This document shows positions 22,691-34,093 of a stretch of DNA of 64,000 bases, in pieces. Location: assembly GCA_951812925.1 (NCBI GenBank), contig OX638370.1:112668897-112732896 (forward strand), read 5' to 3'. Numbering within the stretch: position 1 is the first letter of the stretch; every line of letters starts with the position of its first letter. The DNA comes from Calliopum simillimum (lineage: Eukaryota; Arthropoda; Insecta; Diptera; Lauxaniidae). The translations under genes were made by a program, and so were the position numbers. Below the pieces are notes generated by a model that had not been told where the DNA came from, did no database searches, and was given only the letters and a program-made list of their open reading frames with translations.

Positions 22691-23252
22691 GAGAAAGTGT
22701 AGCAATGCACAGCGTGTGCGGCGCTACGAGCAAAGCGTGGTAGCGCTTCGAGCAAAATTTGCTTGCGCATTACAAGTCTCTTTAACGCAAAATTTATAGC
22801 TTCGTGTTTTGGTTTAATATGTGATTGAATTCTTTGTTGTTTTTTTTTTCCAAAACTTTATTTTGTTTTGCACTTAAAATAAAATTAAAATCAAACAACC
22901 AAAAAAAAGTCGCCATGCTTTGCTCAAAACGCCGACATATTTTACGCAAGGCGCCGCACATGCTTTGCTGTGCAGTTTTATATATGTTTTCTTTTATTGA
23001 CCTCTATTTTATCTACTCTTTCCTTTTCCTGTTCTAATTTGACAAGAAACGTACAAAACAATTCAAAACAAAGCATTTTCGGAGCCTGTTAACCTGTTAA
23101 AAAGCGTCATAACGTTGTAGTTCTAGCATCGCAGCGCTTTCACTGTGATCGTGTTGCGCTTTTTTCATACATATGGGTCTACATTGTTTTAAAGCTAAAG
23201 CGTTGCTTTGAGTGCAACTTTGCTCAAAGCGCACACTCTGAACTCGACCTTA

Positions 23253-24290
23253 GAGTAAAATGCGCAAATTTTATAATCAACTGCGTGAAAGTTTGAAGAA
23301 ACTTTACAAGTGAAGTTATTGATATGTTATATGGTGATATTGTACTTAAAACCTTAAGGGTATTCGGCTCCATGCAGTAAAATTCTTCATTTAAAAGAAA
23401 TTCATTTAATTTAATCGCAGAAAACGTATACTTTAAAACAAATGCTATTTTCTTTGATTTTTAATATGAAAAAAAGCGCAAATATATAAATCACTAAAAC
23501 ATAACAATTGCCGACTATATCACTGACAAAATACGCTTTTACACGCGGAAGCCTTCTGTATTGATTGAAACATGAAAGAAATCTACAATCAAACTTTTTT
23601 TTTCGCCTCAACGTGATTTTGCTATAATCAAGGCATTTTACCAAGACATCAATGCGTATGCCAGCAAAATGTTAGGCACTATAAATGCAATACAGAAGTT
23701 ATAATGTTCTTTGCATTATCCTTGGCACAAGTTAAATGAAGAAAAAAAGAAAATTCAACAATATTTTTCAAGGAAAAAAACTTACAAAATACACACAATA
23801 GGCAAGGACAGCAAAAAGTATTTCTAAATCAAATGATATCAGGGAATAAGAAAAAATAATGCGAAATCTCTTTTCTGTTCCATCGCCTTCGAAGAGATGC
23901 AACATCATGAAAAATTATTAAGATTTTTAATGAGAAAATGTATTACAATGTGATATTGTAGCTTACCACAAAAAAAGCAATAAAATCATTTAAGGATATT
24001 TATAAGAAAAAATTCTTTACAAAAGTGCGGAGCTACTTAAAGTATTTGCTTTTCTAAGAATGATTTTTTTGTTGTTTATTTTTAAGTGAAATTCTGTATT
24101 TTTAGGTAGAGCAAAAGTAATATCATAATGTGAATAAGACCACAACTTTTGCATTTGGCATCAGATGTAATTGCCATTTAAGTTGTTCACAGATAGAGAA
24201 ATATCTAGCGATAAGTAAACTAATTGGATTTTACGAGCAACATTTCAAAATTAACTACAAAGAGACCAAATCGGCATTATCTCTTTCTGG
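23253..24290. other. A+T-rich stretch, no gene recognised
   Basis: No exon, RNA gene or element ends could be supported. The minus frame at 23411-23644 has no recognisable domain. Confidence 0.35.
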
Positions 24291-24314
24291 CATGTGATTT
24301 CACTAAAAGCAAAT

Positions 24315-25965
24315 GGTATTCAGGCTGGATTGAGCTGTGGCTCCAAAAAAATTGCCATTATTAACAATAAAAAAGACTATTTGCTCTCTACTCTTATACT
24401 ATGCTGAATGCTGCTAAAAGTTGCTTCGTATTTAATATGACAGTGGACTGACAAATAACAAAATTTTCTTATGTAATAAGGAAAAAGCTGTTAAATTTCA
24501 TATACAAATATAAAAATACTATTTTATGTCATAATAATTTTTACAGGGGACTGACGCTCATAAATATATTGGTTGTGCTTCCCAAAAAATCGGTAAGCTA
24601 ATGATAAAAACGTCTACCGTACCGTACCGTACTATGGAATTTAATGCTTTATATTTCTTATTAAGTTTTTTACAAGGCAGGGAACTGATGATCTGTTACA
24701 ACATTTTCTAATATATTAAATAAAAATCTATTTGGTTCCATCTACAAATAAGAAAATTATACAAAAAAATATATAGTAAATACTTTGCAGAGCACTGAAA
24801 AGCATAATGACGTCAGTCATACTTCCTTAAAAAGCGAGTCATAAAGAGTGTTCGTTTCTAGTCCAAAATTATAGTTTTAGTCCGAAAAACTTTGGCATAC
24901 GCATAAAACGTACATTTTAGTATAATTTAATTCTGGACTAATAAACAAACAGTCATATTAACAATACAGCACTGCTGCTACATTTTTCCTTTTATTGAAC
25001 ATGACAGAGGACTGATGATTTTTTACAAAATTTTCTGATTTTGTAAATCAAAAGAAGTTATGTTCCATTAACATAACGATATGAGCATTTAAGTTAATAG
25101 AGAAAAAAAGCATTTCAGAGGACTGATGCTTGCTTGAGGTTGATATTTTGTGTAGTGTTTGCTTAGGATTCGACAAGATAACAAAAAAAAAAAGAAAAAG
25201 AAAAATTACAACTTTGGGTATTACAATTTTGCAATTTTTGTTACATGTTAGCTCCAATTCAACATAACAGGGGACTGATGAACTAAGCAAAAATTTATTT
25301 ATTTAAGAAGCCAAAGCTTTCAAGTTTCAGCTAGAAATATTATATACTTTTGTCTTAATTTTTTTTTTCAGGGGATTGACGCTCGTCATGACATTGACTG
25401 TGCTTCCCAAAATAGCGCTAAATTACAATAAAACCGTCCGCCATATATAGTAGTATTCCATTTCTGTTTCATGTTTTTTATTCTTTACAAAGCAGGGGAT
25501 TGATAATCTATTACAAAATGTTTTCTTTTATTTAACAAAATTCTGTTTGGATTCATTTACAAATATGAAAATTATACTAAAAAAGAAATATTAGAAAATG
25601 CTTTACAGAGTACTTACTCAAAAATGAGACCTTAATAATTCTGCACTGTTTCACCGGCTGTGCATGCACTTTTCCTTTTATTGAAATGACAGAGGACTGA
25701 TAACTTTTACAAATTTTTCCTGTTTTATAAATAAAAAGCTTTATGCTTTTATTGACATATCAATATGAAAATTTTAGTAAATTGTAAAATCAAAAATTTT
25801 TTCCAGAGGACTGATGCTTGCTTGAAATTGTTATTTTGGATGGTATTTTCTTGGTAATCGACAAGATAACAACAAAACCAACTACTGTTGGTATATCTTA
25901 TGATTTTTGTTACTTGCAGAGTTTTATTTAACATGACAGAGGACTGATGAACTATATTAAAAATG
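24315..25965 (+). repeat. Ordered array with CAGRGGAYTGATGA core (two six-part cycles)
   Basis: Cycle 1 core sites are near 24543 (a), 24677 (b), 24786 (c), 25003 (d), 25114 (e) and 25267 (f). Cycle 2 sites are near 25367, 25491, 25603, 25687, 25803 and 25935. Each site resembles its counterpart beyond the core. Site a is followed by GACGCTC and then tgtgcttcccaaaa; b by AATCT.TTAC; e by GATGCTTGCTTGA and then TCGACAAGATAAC; f by GATGAACTA. A partial earlier cycle is visible at 24320 and 24439. Many cores follow a short pyrimidine tract plus CAG, or the string ttnaacatgacag. No open frame is conserved. Confidence 0.82.
24804..24815. promoter_or_regulatory. Perfect CRE-like palindrome TGACGTCA
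   Basis: The 8-bp palindrome lies in the c monomer of the first cycle of the array. It matches the binding site of CREB/ATF-type bZIP factors. An 8-mer can arise by chance, and it is not kept in the second cycle. Confidence 0.3.
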
Positions 25966-28030
25966 CTTTATTTACAATAAAATTAATTTTAAAGGACCAA
26001 CGCACACTGCGTTGGCTAATGGGCAAAAATCAAAATTTTTTGCGACTCGAAACCTAATTATATTGGTATCAGTCGACAGGTAATTGCATCAGTAAAATAA
26101 AAACAAAATATTTAGGAGAACGACTCAGTTTTGGCTACGCTGTGACACTTCAAAGTTGAGATATTTTTCAAAAAAAATCATGTTTTATTCAATTCGTTTT
26201 GGGTTCTCTTAAACAAATGATTATCAAAAACTTGTCTTTTGATTAAACTAAACGAAGTAAAGTTTTTTATTATAAATAATATTTGAGTAAATAAATAAAA
26301 CTAAAAAATTTTGGAAAATGTATAATTTGATATATATTGTAGTGATTTTAATACATGATATTATCAAATGAAAAACTTCAGAAATTGACAAATTTCGATG
26401 ACAAAAAAAAAAACAAATCTTATTAAAATAAGTGCCGTTTTTTTTTAATCTACTAGTTTTAATTTTTTAAAAATAGCGCGGTCAATAAGGCGGTTTTTAA
26501 GATCTTTTTTAAAGAATTGCAAAATATTAAATTCGACCGTGCGGTATTGTCCGAATATTATTTTTAGTTTCGAAACTAATAATAAATAAAATTACTAGTA
26601 CGGATTCTATATAATCAAGAACTGCAAATAACGTTTCCTACTTCGTCCTACAAATATTTTTTTTCTTTTTTTAAAAAATGCTTAAAAGGAAAAATTTGCA
26701 TGAAATATAAAATTTATGTTGAACATTTTTTTTTGTTTTTATTAACACAAATGGTCTGAAAAGTACAAAAAACATCTACTACGTATATTTCATTTGTTAA
26801 CATTAAACATTACTTTTTCATCATCGTTATGTATGGAGCTTAAGAAAATCGTCCTAAATACATGGGTTTTAGCAAAACTATAAAGGTCACAACAAATCTG
26901 AGATAATTTTTGAGCTCAGCGACCTTAAATTACTTATAATACCAAATTTCATCGATATCTAACCACTCCTTCTATTTTTGACAATTTCTTGTATGGGCTC
27001 GACGCACTGTGCGACGAGTATAATATAAGTTATAAAATATAAAAAAAAAAGCTCGTCATTAAATCCTGCCCATTTCCACTAAAGTTGCTTTTCCTTTTCT
27101 TCTAAAAGACATTTAATGCTAATTTTCGAAGTTATGGGATAGGACTTGAAAAAAGGTTGTTCTGCTGAGATTTATACACAGATTTATATCAAATATTGTC
27201 AGAAATATATTTATTCCGAGTTATAGAGCTGAGTCTCAAAAAAGTCTTAAATCATGTAATAAATCTCCAGTAAAAATGCAGTATAAGTCTATTTAAATAA
27301 AACTGAGGTAATAATGATTGACATATCCTTATTATAGCCTGATTTTTTAATTTATTAATCTATTCAAAAGACTGCTGATAGTTTGTTGGAAAAGCATTCG
27401 GACATTTTTTGCCTTTATTTTTCTTCTTCAACTTAAGTCATTACGATTTTTTTTGTATTCTATACCAAACTAAAAAAGGATTTTTTTTTGCTCTTATACA
27501 AAATGACACCATTTTCCCATTCATAGCATAGTTTCTATTTTTAAGAGAATTTAATTTAATTTGTTTCAACATCACAATTACTGCCATTAATAAATTAGTG
27601 CAATTTCATCATCATTTCTCTCTTACTTTATTCATCCTATTCATCTCCTGTCTGTCCGATTGTGTTTGTCTATGGCACCTTTTGACACCATTTTAATTAA
27701 ATCACAAATGCAATTCACACTGCAATTTACAACAAACGGACAGCAAACACAAGAAGCCAAGACACAAACAAACAACAGCAGCAGCAGAGAAGCAAAAGTT
27801 ACAATTAAATTGACATAAAATGCAAGCAATTTGCTCATTTTGTACGTTTTGTGCGTCTTTTAAGGTTTGGTCTTTTTAGAAATTAAATTTTCAGTGTCAT
27901 CTTCGTTTTTTTTTTTTTTTTTTTTTTGATTTTACTACTTCTGTTTGGAATTGTACTTTTCATAATTATTCACAATTTCAATTTCTGAGAGTTGAGTTAC
28001 ATTAGCATGGAAATTTTTTCTAAAAGGATA
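25966..28030. other. A+T-rich region, possible element ends only
   Basis: A perfect small hairpin ccaacgca-cac-tgcgttgg lies at 25997-26015. An imperfect palindrome ctcgacgcactgtgcgacgag lies at 26998-27018. The shared CGCACASTGCG centres suggest they could be the two ends of a ~1-kb element, but the case is weak. A poly-T run lies at about 27908-27927. No gene was seen. Confidence 0.35.
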
Positions 28031-28150
28031 TAAGTTTTAACCATTTTCCGACCGCTCCTGAACCGCTGGAAAATTTCTAATTTTTTTTACAGATTCGTGC
28101 TAAGCGATAAAACATTTCTATTCAAATGTGTTTTCAAAACTTATTTTTTT

Positions 28151-28255
28151 TAACTCTAAGTGTAAAAAAATGATGGGACACATATCTCCTATTGGTTCTG
28201 ATTTTTAACTCTAAGTGTAAAAAAATGATGGGACACATATCTCCTATTGGTTCTG
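28151..28255 (+). repeat. Perfect tandem duplication, 55-bp period
   Basis: The ~50-bp string starting taactctaagtgtaaaaaaa and ending attggttctg occurs at 28151-28200 and again at 28206-28255 without a visible difference. It is therefore recent. Its 3' part (gggacacatatctcctattggttctga) resembles the piggyBac-like end at 28703-28739. Confidence 0.9.
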
Positions 28256-28702
28256 AAAAGGAAAAAAATAGGTAAAATTTTTTTTGGGTAGCGTGGGGGC
28301 ATGCACAATTTTCCGGCGCCATTTTAAATTTTTCAGTTTTCCAATATCATATTCAGATTCAGTTAATTCAAAAATAACCGCGGTAGCATTATTTTCCATT
28401 TTTAAGTAAAAGTTTAGAGTAAAAGTTTTAACACAGTTTTATGGATTTTATAGGTTTATGATTAAAAGAAAAGAAGGGAAAATGCATAAATTCAAAGTAT
28501 TGGTTTGTATCCTAATTTAATTGCGAGCAAAATGAGCCATGTCCCATCAAAATCGGGTCATGTTCAACAAATTTTTGGATTTGGGATCACCCTGTGAGGC
28601 CGTGAGGATATAAAGCTCAAGCTCTATATATATTCTGTATCGACGATGACATGTTTGGCTCCAATCGCAAAGAAAATTTGGGTCTGACATTGAAAAATAC
28701 AT

Positions 28703-28739
28703 ATGGGACATATATGTCCCGTTGGTCCTGAAAGGGTTA
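28703..28739. mobile_element. piggyBac-like terminus (right end)
   Basis: The sequence gggacatatatgtccc (a perfect 16-bp palindrome, 28705-28720) is followed by gttggtcctgaaaggg and then TTAA. A GGG|TTAA boundary is typical of piggyBac-type elements. A possible diverged left end, TTAACC with attttccgacc, lies near 28036. The candidate element would be about 700 bp with no transposase. Confidence 0.45.
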
Positions 28740-29905
28740 AACATATTTAGTACTTATCAGCTAATGTAATATTTTTCCAAGCTTCAGTTTTTGACATTTG
28801 TACACCTTTTTTCCAATTTTATATTAAGAAAACTAAAGAAATCGTCCTTCATTGATCCAGCTCTATAAATAATTCATATTAAACAAATCATTTCTTTATC
28901 CTCTGCTGCTTTCCCCAACACAATTCAGTTATTGAATTTCATAAATTTTCTTTTTTTTTAATGTCAAACATAAGTAGCTACTCATATGTCATACAGCCCG
29001 AAGTGTATTGTCACGTGATGATGTTTATTATTACACTTATAGTGGTGACACATACATAATAAAAATATGTGTCTGTGTACTTGTAGCTTAAACTTAAGCC
29101 ATTTCTGGCGGCCTCAACTTCATGCTCTGTTGATTTGCAATGTTAATATTTCATGAACTAACGCTATTGAGTGTCAAATATGTACTTTGCCATGTCCTTA
29201 ACGCACACTAGTAGGACGCTAAAGTGGTTGAGATAAAAAAAATATAAATATACGTTTGACATCTGAGATCGAAAAAACCAAAAAAAAAAAAAAAAAACCT
29301 ATCAATATATCAATGCTGTGCTTTTTCACTTTTTTCTTTGCCCCATAGAAAATTTACCACTCTTTAAGTAGCAGAGTCCGTTGGTAACCCTAAAATCAAA
29401 AAAAAAAAAAAAATTCAACAAAAATTGATTTACTTCCGCTGGGATGCGCGCTGACAATTTTATAAAAAAAAATTGTACAAAAAAGAAAAAACCCACCAAC
29501 ACATTGTTAAATTCATTTAACCGTTTTCAATATGAACGGTCCGTTGAATAAGCGTTGCGGGAAAAAAGATGGCTGCTGCCGCCATTTTTAATATGATTAC
29601 AGGTTTATACGCACATTCATTTTGACATTTTTCATTTTTGTCTGTGCACTTTGGTTGTATGCTGTTGCGCATACATACACACATACTTGTGTGTGTTTTT
29701 TTGTATTGCATGTGTGTGTGCGTATATCGTATTGAATTATTTTTGTTGTAATTAATAGGTGTAATAAAACTTTTCTGAAGAGTCCTCATTTTTATTGAAT
29801 ATTAAAATTTTATATACACAACACTAGACAACACAAGTTTTGTGTGCGGCATGAGAATCTTTCATTTTTTTAAAGGTTAAATTTAAAAGACAATATTTTT
29901 GTAAA
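28740..29905. other. No gene recognised; poly-A and TG runs
   Basis: Poly-A runs lie at about 29280-29297 and 29399-29412. A (TG)n-rich patch lies at about 29690-29725. The minus frame at 29517-29789 overlaps this low-complexity DNA and is not called. Confidence 0.35.
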
Positions 29906-29907
29906 TG

Positions 29908-30255
29908 GTGTCCCATAACTCACGCAAGATTTGTACTAAAAGGAAAACAGAACTTTTTTTCAAAAATTGAGTTTGGTTTTTTAATTAAATCATAAAGTAA
30001 ATAGAATAAGGTTATGTATGAAATAGCAAACTGGGTATCTAGCGTTAACAGATTTGCCGACGCTCTCTTTGGATGAAATTTTTCATAACCACTTTGCATA
30101 ATGTAGCTGAATTTCATTGATACAGCTATAAATCTTCTTTTTCAATTTATTTCTAATCGTAAACTATCAGCTGTCGAAATGTTTTCTTTTTTGGCGAACA
30201 ACGTCTAACCACACAAAAAGTGGCAAACACAAATATTGCGTGAGTTATGGGACAC
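29908..30255. mobile_element. MITE, 348 bp, ~27-bp inverted ends
   Basis: The left end gtgtcccataactcacgcaa, followed by gatttgt, is the inverse of the right end: acaaatattgcg then tgagttatgggacac. One position differs near the inner edge. The interior has no coding capacity. No target duplication is evident. Confidence 0.8.
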
Positions 30256-31050
30256 TCGTTATAAAGCTTAGACTTCAAGAAAGTTTCTTTTTCGAACTGT
30301 CGACACATTTTAAGGTTATTGCCATGTACATAGCGAAGTGTTTTCAGTATGGATGTTTATTTCATTTTAAGGAGATATATCTTGGCAGCAGAAAATATTA
30401 GAATTCTATTTTTCAAGGTAAAACGTAATTTGTTTTTCTATAAGTTTTAGCTCGACTTAGTTTATTCGTTTAGTTTTCATGCCTTTTATTATAATTTTAA
30501 GTCCTCAATCCTATAAAAAAATTGTTTGGAGATATCTAATTTGATACTTTTTTTTTGTCATGTCACAGTTTTTGCACAAAAATATATTTTGGATGAATTC
30601 AAATTATGATTTTCATATATAGCACTACCATGAAACACTTAAAGAGCATAGTGACATAGCGAACATAAATTTTTAAATTTATATTATGTTGCATAGTGTA
30701 TACGATGAGCTTGTTGCATGGGTGTTAAAAGTAGCCTTTTCAAGAATATTTTTTAAAATGAATGTTATGCGTTGCCGTTGTTGTCAGTGAAATGGCAAAG
30801 TTCATCGCTATGGGAGACAATAAAAAGGGAGTTCAACTGTTAACAATTTTTTTTTTCACCTTTTGCAAAAATATCGAAAAAGTACAAGAAAAAAATTTAT
30901 AAAAACTGTAACATTGTTATAAAATTCAGCCTTTGCGTGTCAAAAATGATAATTATCTGATTTCGCGGTCCAATGCAAGACCAAATTATTGGCAATCTAA
31001 AAGGCACATACAGGTAACGCGGGTAAATGTAAGAAATCTTTGAAATTTTA
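30256..31050. other. A+T-rich stretch, no gene recognised
   Basis: No exon, RNA gene or repeat could be supported. Confidence 0.3.
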
Positions 31051-31054
31051 GACT

Positions 31055-31565
31055 ATGGTCTTTATGGTCTCTTTGGTCTCTATGATCTATATGGTCTCTA
31101 TGGACTCTATTAAATTTATGGTCTCTGTGGTTTCTATGGTCTCTATGGTCTCTTTGGTCTCTATGGTCTTTTTAATCTCTATGATCTTTATGATAAATAT
31201 GATCCCTATGGTCTCTATGGTCTCTATGACCCCTATGGTCTCTATGATGTCTATAGTCTCTATGGTTTTTATGATCTGTACAGTCTGTACATTTTTTATG
31301 GTCTCTATGGGGTCTGTGGTCTTTATAGTTTCTATGGTCTCTTTGGTCTGTATGGTCTTTATGGTCTTTATGGTATCTATGTTCTCTTTGATCTCTATGG
31401 TTCATATGGGTTCTATGGTCTCTATGGCTTCTATGTTCTCTATGGTCTCTATGGCCTCTATGGTCTCTAAAGTCTATATGGTAGCTTTGACCTCTATGGT
31501 CTCTAGGTATCTATGGTGTCTGTAAACTCTATGACCTCTGTGGTCTCTATGATCTATGGCTTATG
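31055..31565 (+). repeat. Minisatellite, ~9-bp unit TCTCTATGG
   Basis: About 55 units of the form tctctatgg, with variants (tctttatgg, tatctatgt), fill the interval. Because 9 is divisible by 3, one frame (31055-31525) stays open and would give Met-Val-Ser repeats. The complement gives Asp-His-Arg repeats at 31172-31405. Both look like artefacts of the repeat length rather than genes. Confidence 0.9.
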
Positions 31566-31856
31566 GGCCATGGTATACAGTCTGTGGCGTTGAACTGGGA
31601 GGCAAATAATTTCCTTAGTTTAAAGTGTGTGTATAATCATTTCAGAAACGGTTTCAAAAGTCCTAAAATTTTTTTGGAATAAGAATTTGTGATGATCAAT
31701 GTTCCATAATATTTAGGTTGTATTATTTGGTTTCTTTTGGTTTTCTTAATATTTTTTGGATAGAGATATTTTTAATTTTAAATTTAAATGTGTTTAATTA
31801 GTGCTGAAATATAAAAAAAGATTGTATAATAATTTATTTTTTAGTTCGAGAAAGAT

Positions 31857-32402
31857 TACACAGGCCTACACAATTTGGCAAAGTTATTTTACCAGAAACC
31901 AGACTATATTTTTTCGATGTATTTTGACGTGCTTAATCCAAATCCTGGATCAGAATTGCTCTATTGGCTCAGAATTCTGAGATATCCTAACCTAAAAGTG
32001 CTAAAAACACCGTTTCATCCTATGTTTACGGTTATATATCATCGCCTATTGATTTTTACTCCAAAACCTGTAAGCATCATCTTAAAGTATGACCCTTAAT
32101 CTTTTAAATGCCGTTAAGTTAGCTCAAATATCTGTTTTTTTTCACTGAGATATGCCTTTTTGAAAAATTCATGGGTTTGTGGAAAGAGTTTTTTGTTCAC
32201 ATGCATAAATTCATAAAGTTTGAATTTTTCAAAGTGGCATATCTCATTGAAAAAAACAGATACTTGAGCAAACTCAAAATCGATAGGCGATGATATATAA
32301 GCGTAAATATAGGCCAAAACAGTGTTTTTAGCACCTTCAGGTTAGGATATCTCGGAAAAGTATAGTCTGGTTTCTGGTAAAATTTCTTGTAGGCCTGTGT
32401 TA
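31857..32402. mobile_element. Foldback element with long inverted repeats
   Basis: The ends are attacacaggcctaca (left) and tgtaggcctgtgttat (right). The arms match inward: accagaaaccagactata against tatagtctggtttctggt, gatatcctaacct against aggttaggatatc, and tatatatcatcgcctat against ataggcgatgatatata. Near the centre, caaatatctgttttt matches aaaaacagatacttg. The left arm carries about 60 bp not found in the right (cgatgtattttgacg to tggctcagaatt). A related left end occurs near 47229. Confidence 0.82.
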
Positions 32403-33532
32403 TTTTTATAATTTTTTGCTTTGTTCTTACTTAGTCCAGTAAATTTATGTTTTTTTTCTTGAAATAAATTTTTTTGTTCTTTATGCAGCTTATAATTGCA
32501 TTTTGTATGATATATTCTCTGTTTAAAATTTTTGTTGAAATATAAGTTTTTTACATAATTTTTTTATAAATATTTTAGTTTGGTGTTGTAAAATTGATAT
32601 TAAGACCTTTATAAGCTTAGTAGAGTTACAACAAAGAAAAGAAAAAAGTTACTTTTTTCTTACTAAAAACTTGGTCCTGCAAGTGCTATGAATCATCTAG
32701 CGAGTTTTCGTTTTTCTTTTCAGTATTATACACTTCACTTAGAAAAGTAGAGCTATCAAAAAGTTATAAATATTGTAATAGAAACAAAACCATCTTTCAA
32801 TTTAATGCGAATTTTATTTGGTCAATCAACTGTAGTGGAGGAATTCAAAGGATTCATATGTACGAGAGAAAATACACTGACACGTATTTACTTGCAGTTG
32901 TACAATTTTTGAAGCTCATCCTTCATCCTTCTAAGAGGACTACTTATCATCACATATGCATTTGATATGAACTGTCTTGTCATGGTCTGGTCTTGACATG
33001 CGTTTCATGTCAATGTTTCCATAGAATTGGCTATACCAGACGTTTGAACTCTACAAAAAGTGTGTAGGTCTTCGTTGAATAAAAACAAATGAAATTGTTA
33101 TTCATATATTTGAGTTCACAATTTAACAAATAAAAATTTTATATTTGAAACAATGTAACCAGCAAATAATTGTGAATGACGAGGTCATTGTGCATTGCTT
33201 AGAAAATTTATTTTCATGCTTTTTCGTATGGAAAATAAATACAATGAGAAGAGCAATAAATAGAGCAATAAATTCACACAGATTTTCATTACATGAAACT
33301 GTTGCAGTGAGTACGAGAAACATCGAGAAAATCCCACCAGTAGTCGGTAAGCACTTTCTCTGATGCTGCACGCTGTAAAGTTTAAGTGTTTTAAGTGTTA
33401 TAAAAATAATGAGGACGATAAAGCAGAGGCATTATAGAAAATATAATTATTTTAGATAACTGGTTGGATCACAATCCAATCACACTCTCGTAACAGAATA
33501 TTAGACCTTTACAAAATTTTTAAGTTTTGTTG
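32403..33532. other. A+T-rich stretch, no gene recognised
   Basis: Frames at 33123-33371 overlap on both strands with no recognisable domain. No RNA gene or repeat was supported. Confidence 0.3.
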
Positions 33533-33541
33533 GCTTTTTAA
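33533..33541 (+). repeat. 9-bp target-site duplication, left copy
   Basis: gctttttaa directly precedes the element end ggttaccgg and is repeated exactly at 34094-34102. Confidence 0.85.
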
Positions 33542-34093
33542 GGTTACCGGACATAATCCCAACGGACATAATCCCCATTTCGTAAATGGGGATTATGTCC
33601 GAAAACTTTTCGGTCATAATCCCCATTTTGGCCATGGGGGTTATGTCCGCAAATTTTTCGGACATAATCCCAATGGGGGTTATGTCCGAAAAATTTAATT
33701 AAGATTGAACAAAATTTTTGCAATAATCCATTTAAAAAATTTTTATAGTGTTGGATGTTATAGACTGAAACGCGGCCGAAGGCCGCCGCGAAGCCGGTGT
33801 TGGATTTTTGGGAGTTTTAAATCCTGAGCTGCGGCCGCAGGCCGCCCACTTACCCCTACCCTTATGTAAAATTACTGTGGAATTTTTGGGAGTTGTAAAT
33901 CATGAGCTGCTTCTGTTGTCAATAACAAAATATCGTTATGGGGACTATGTCCGTTTTTTCCTGGGGATTATTTCCGAAACACTTGCGGACATAATCCCCA
34001 TTGAAAAAATGGGGATTATGTCCGAATAACTTGCGGACATAATCCCCATTGAAAAAATGGGGATTATGTCCGTGGGGATTATGTCACGGCACC
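33542..34093. mobile_element. Hairpin-array transposon, 552 bp
   Basis: The left end ggttaccggacataatccc is the imperfect inverse of the right end gggattatgtcacggcacc. The next ~18 bp inward (acggacataatcccc) also match, giving about 35-bp inverted repeats. Inside are five hairpins of the form CGGACATAATCCCCATT-loop-AATGGGGATTATGTCCG: 33563-33601 (perfect 18-bp stem, loop CGT), 33611-33649, 33659-33688, 33985-34023 and 34034-34072. The last two form an exact 49-bp tandem duplication. The middle (33770-33860) is a G+C-rich gcggccg/cggccgc block. A 9-bp duplication flanks it, a length typical of Mutator-like elements, but family membership is inferred only. Confidence 0.88.

Larger units (their letters stand above)
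21783..23252. mobile_element. TIR-bounded element with nested insertions
   Basis: The left end ttaggtcgcgatcagagtgc continues into gcgctttgatcaaagtt. It is the inverse of the right end, where aactttgctcaaagcgc is followed by acactctgaactcgacctta. The match covers ~50 bp with about six mismatches. The interior contains gcgctttgctcaaa-like fragments, the 253-bp MITE at 21939-22191 and a tandem-repeat stretch. No transposase is visible. The superfamily was not identified. Confidence 0.65.

Noticed and set aside
24543..24595. Short exon flanked by AG and GTAAGC in the ACTGATGA array
   Set aside because: The cag|GGGACTGACG... and tcg|gtaagc signals look like a 46-nt exon, but the donor is not kept in the second cycle and no reading frame is shared.
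24315..25965. Hammerhead ribozymes at the CTGATGA cores
   Set aside because: CUGAUGA is part of the hammerhead core, but no monomer shows the required GAAA after stem II, nor a third stem with a cleavage triplet. In monomer d the perfect stem is followed by tcaaaag, not GAAA.
31055..31565. CRISPR-like array
   Set aside because: No spacers: units are contiguous 9-mers, and the window is eukaryotic.
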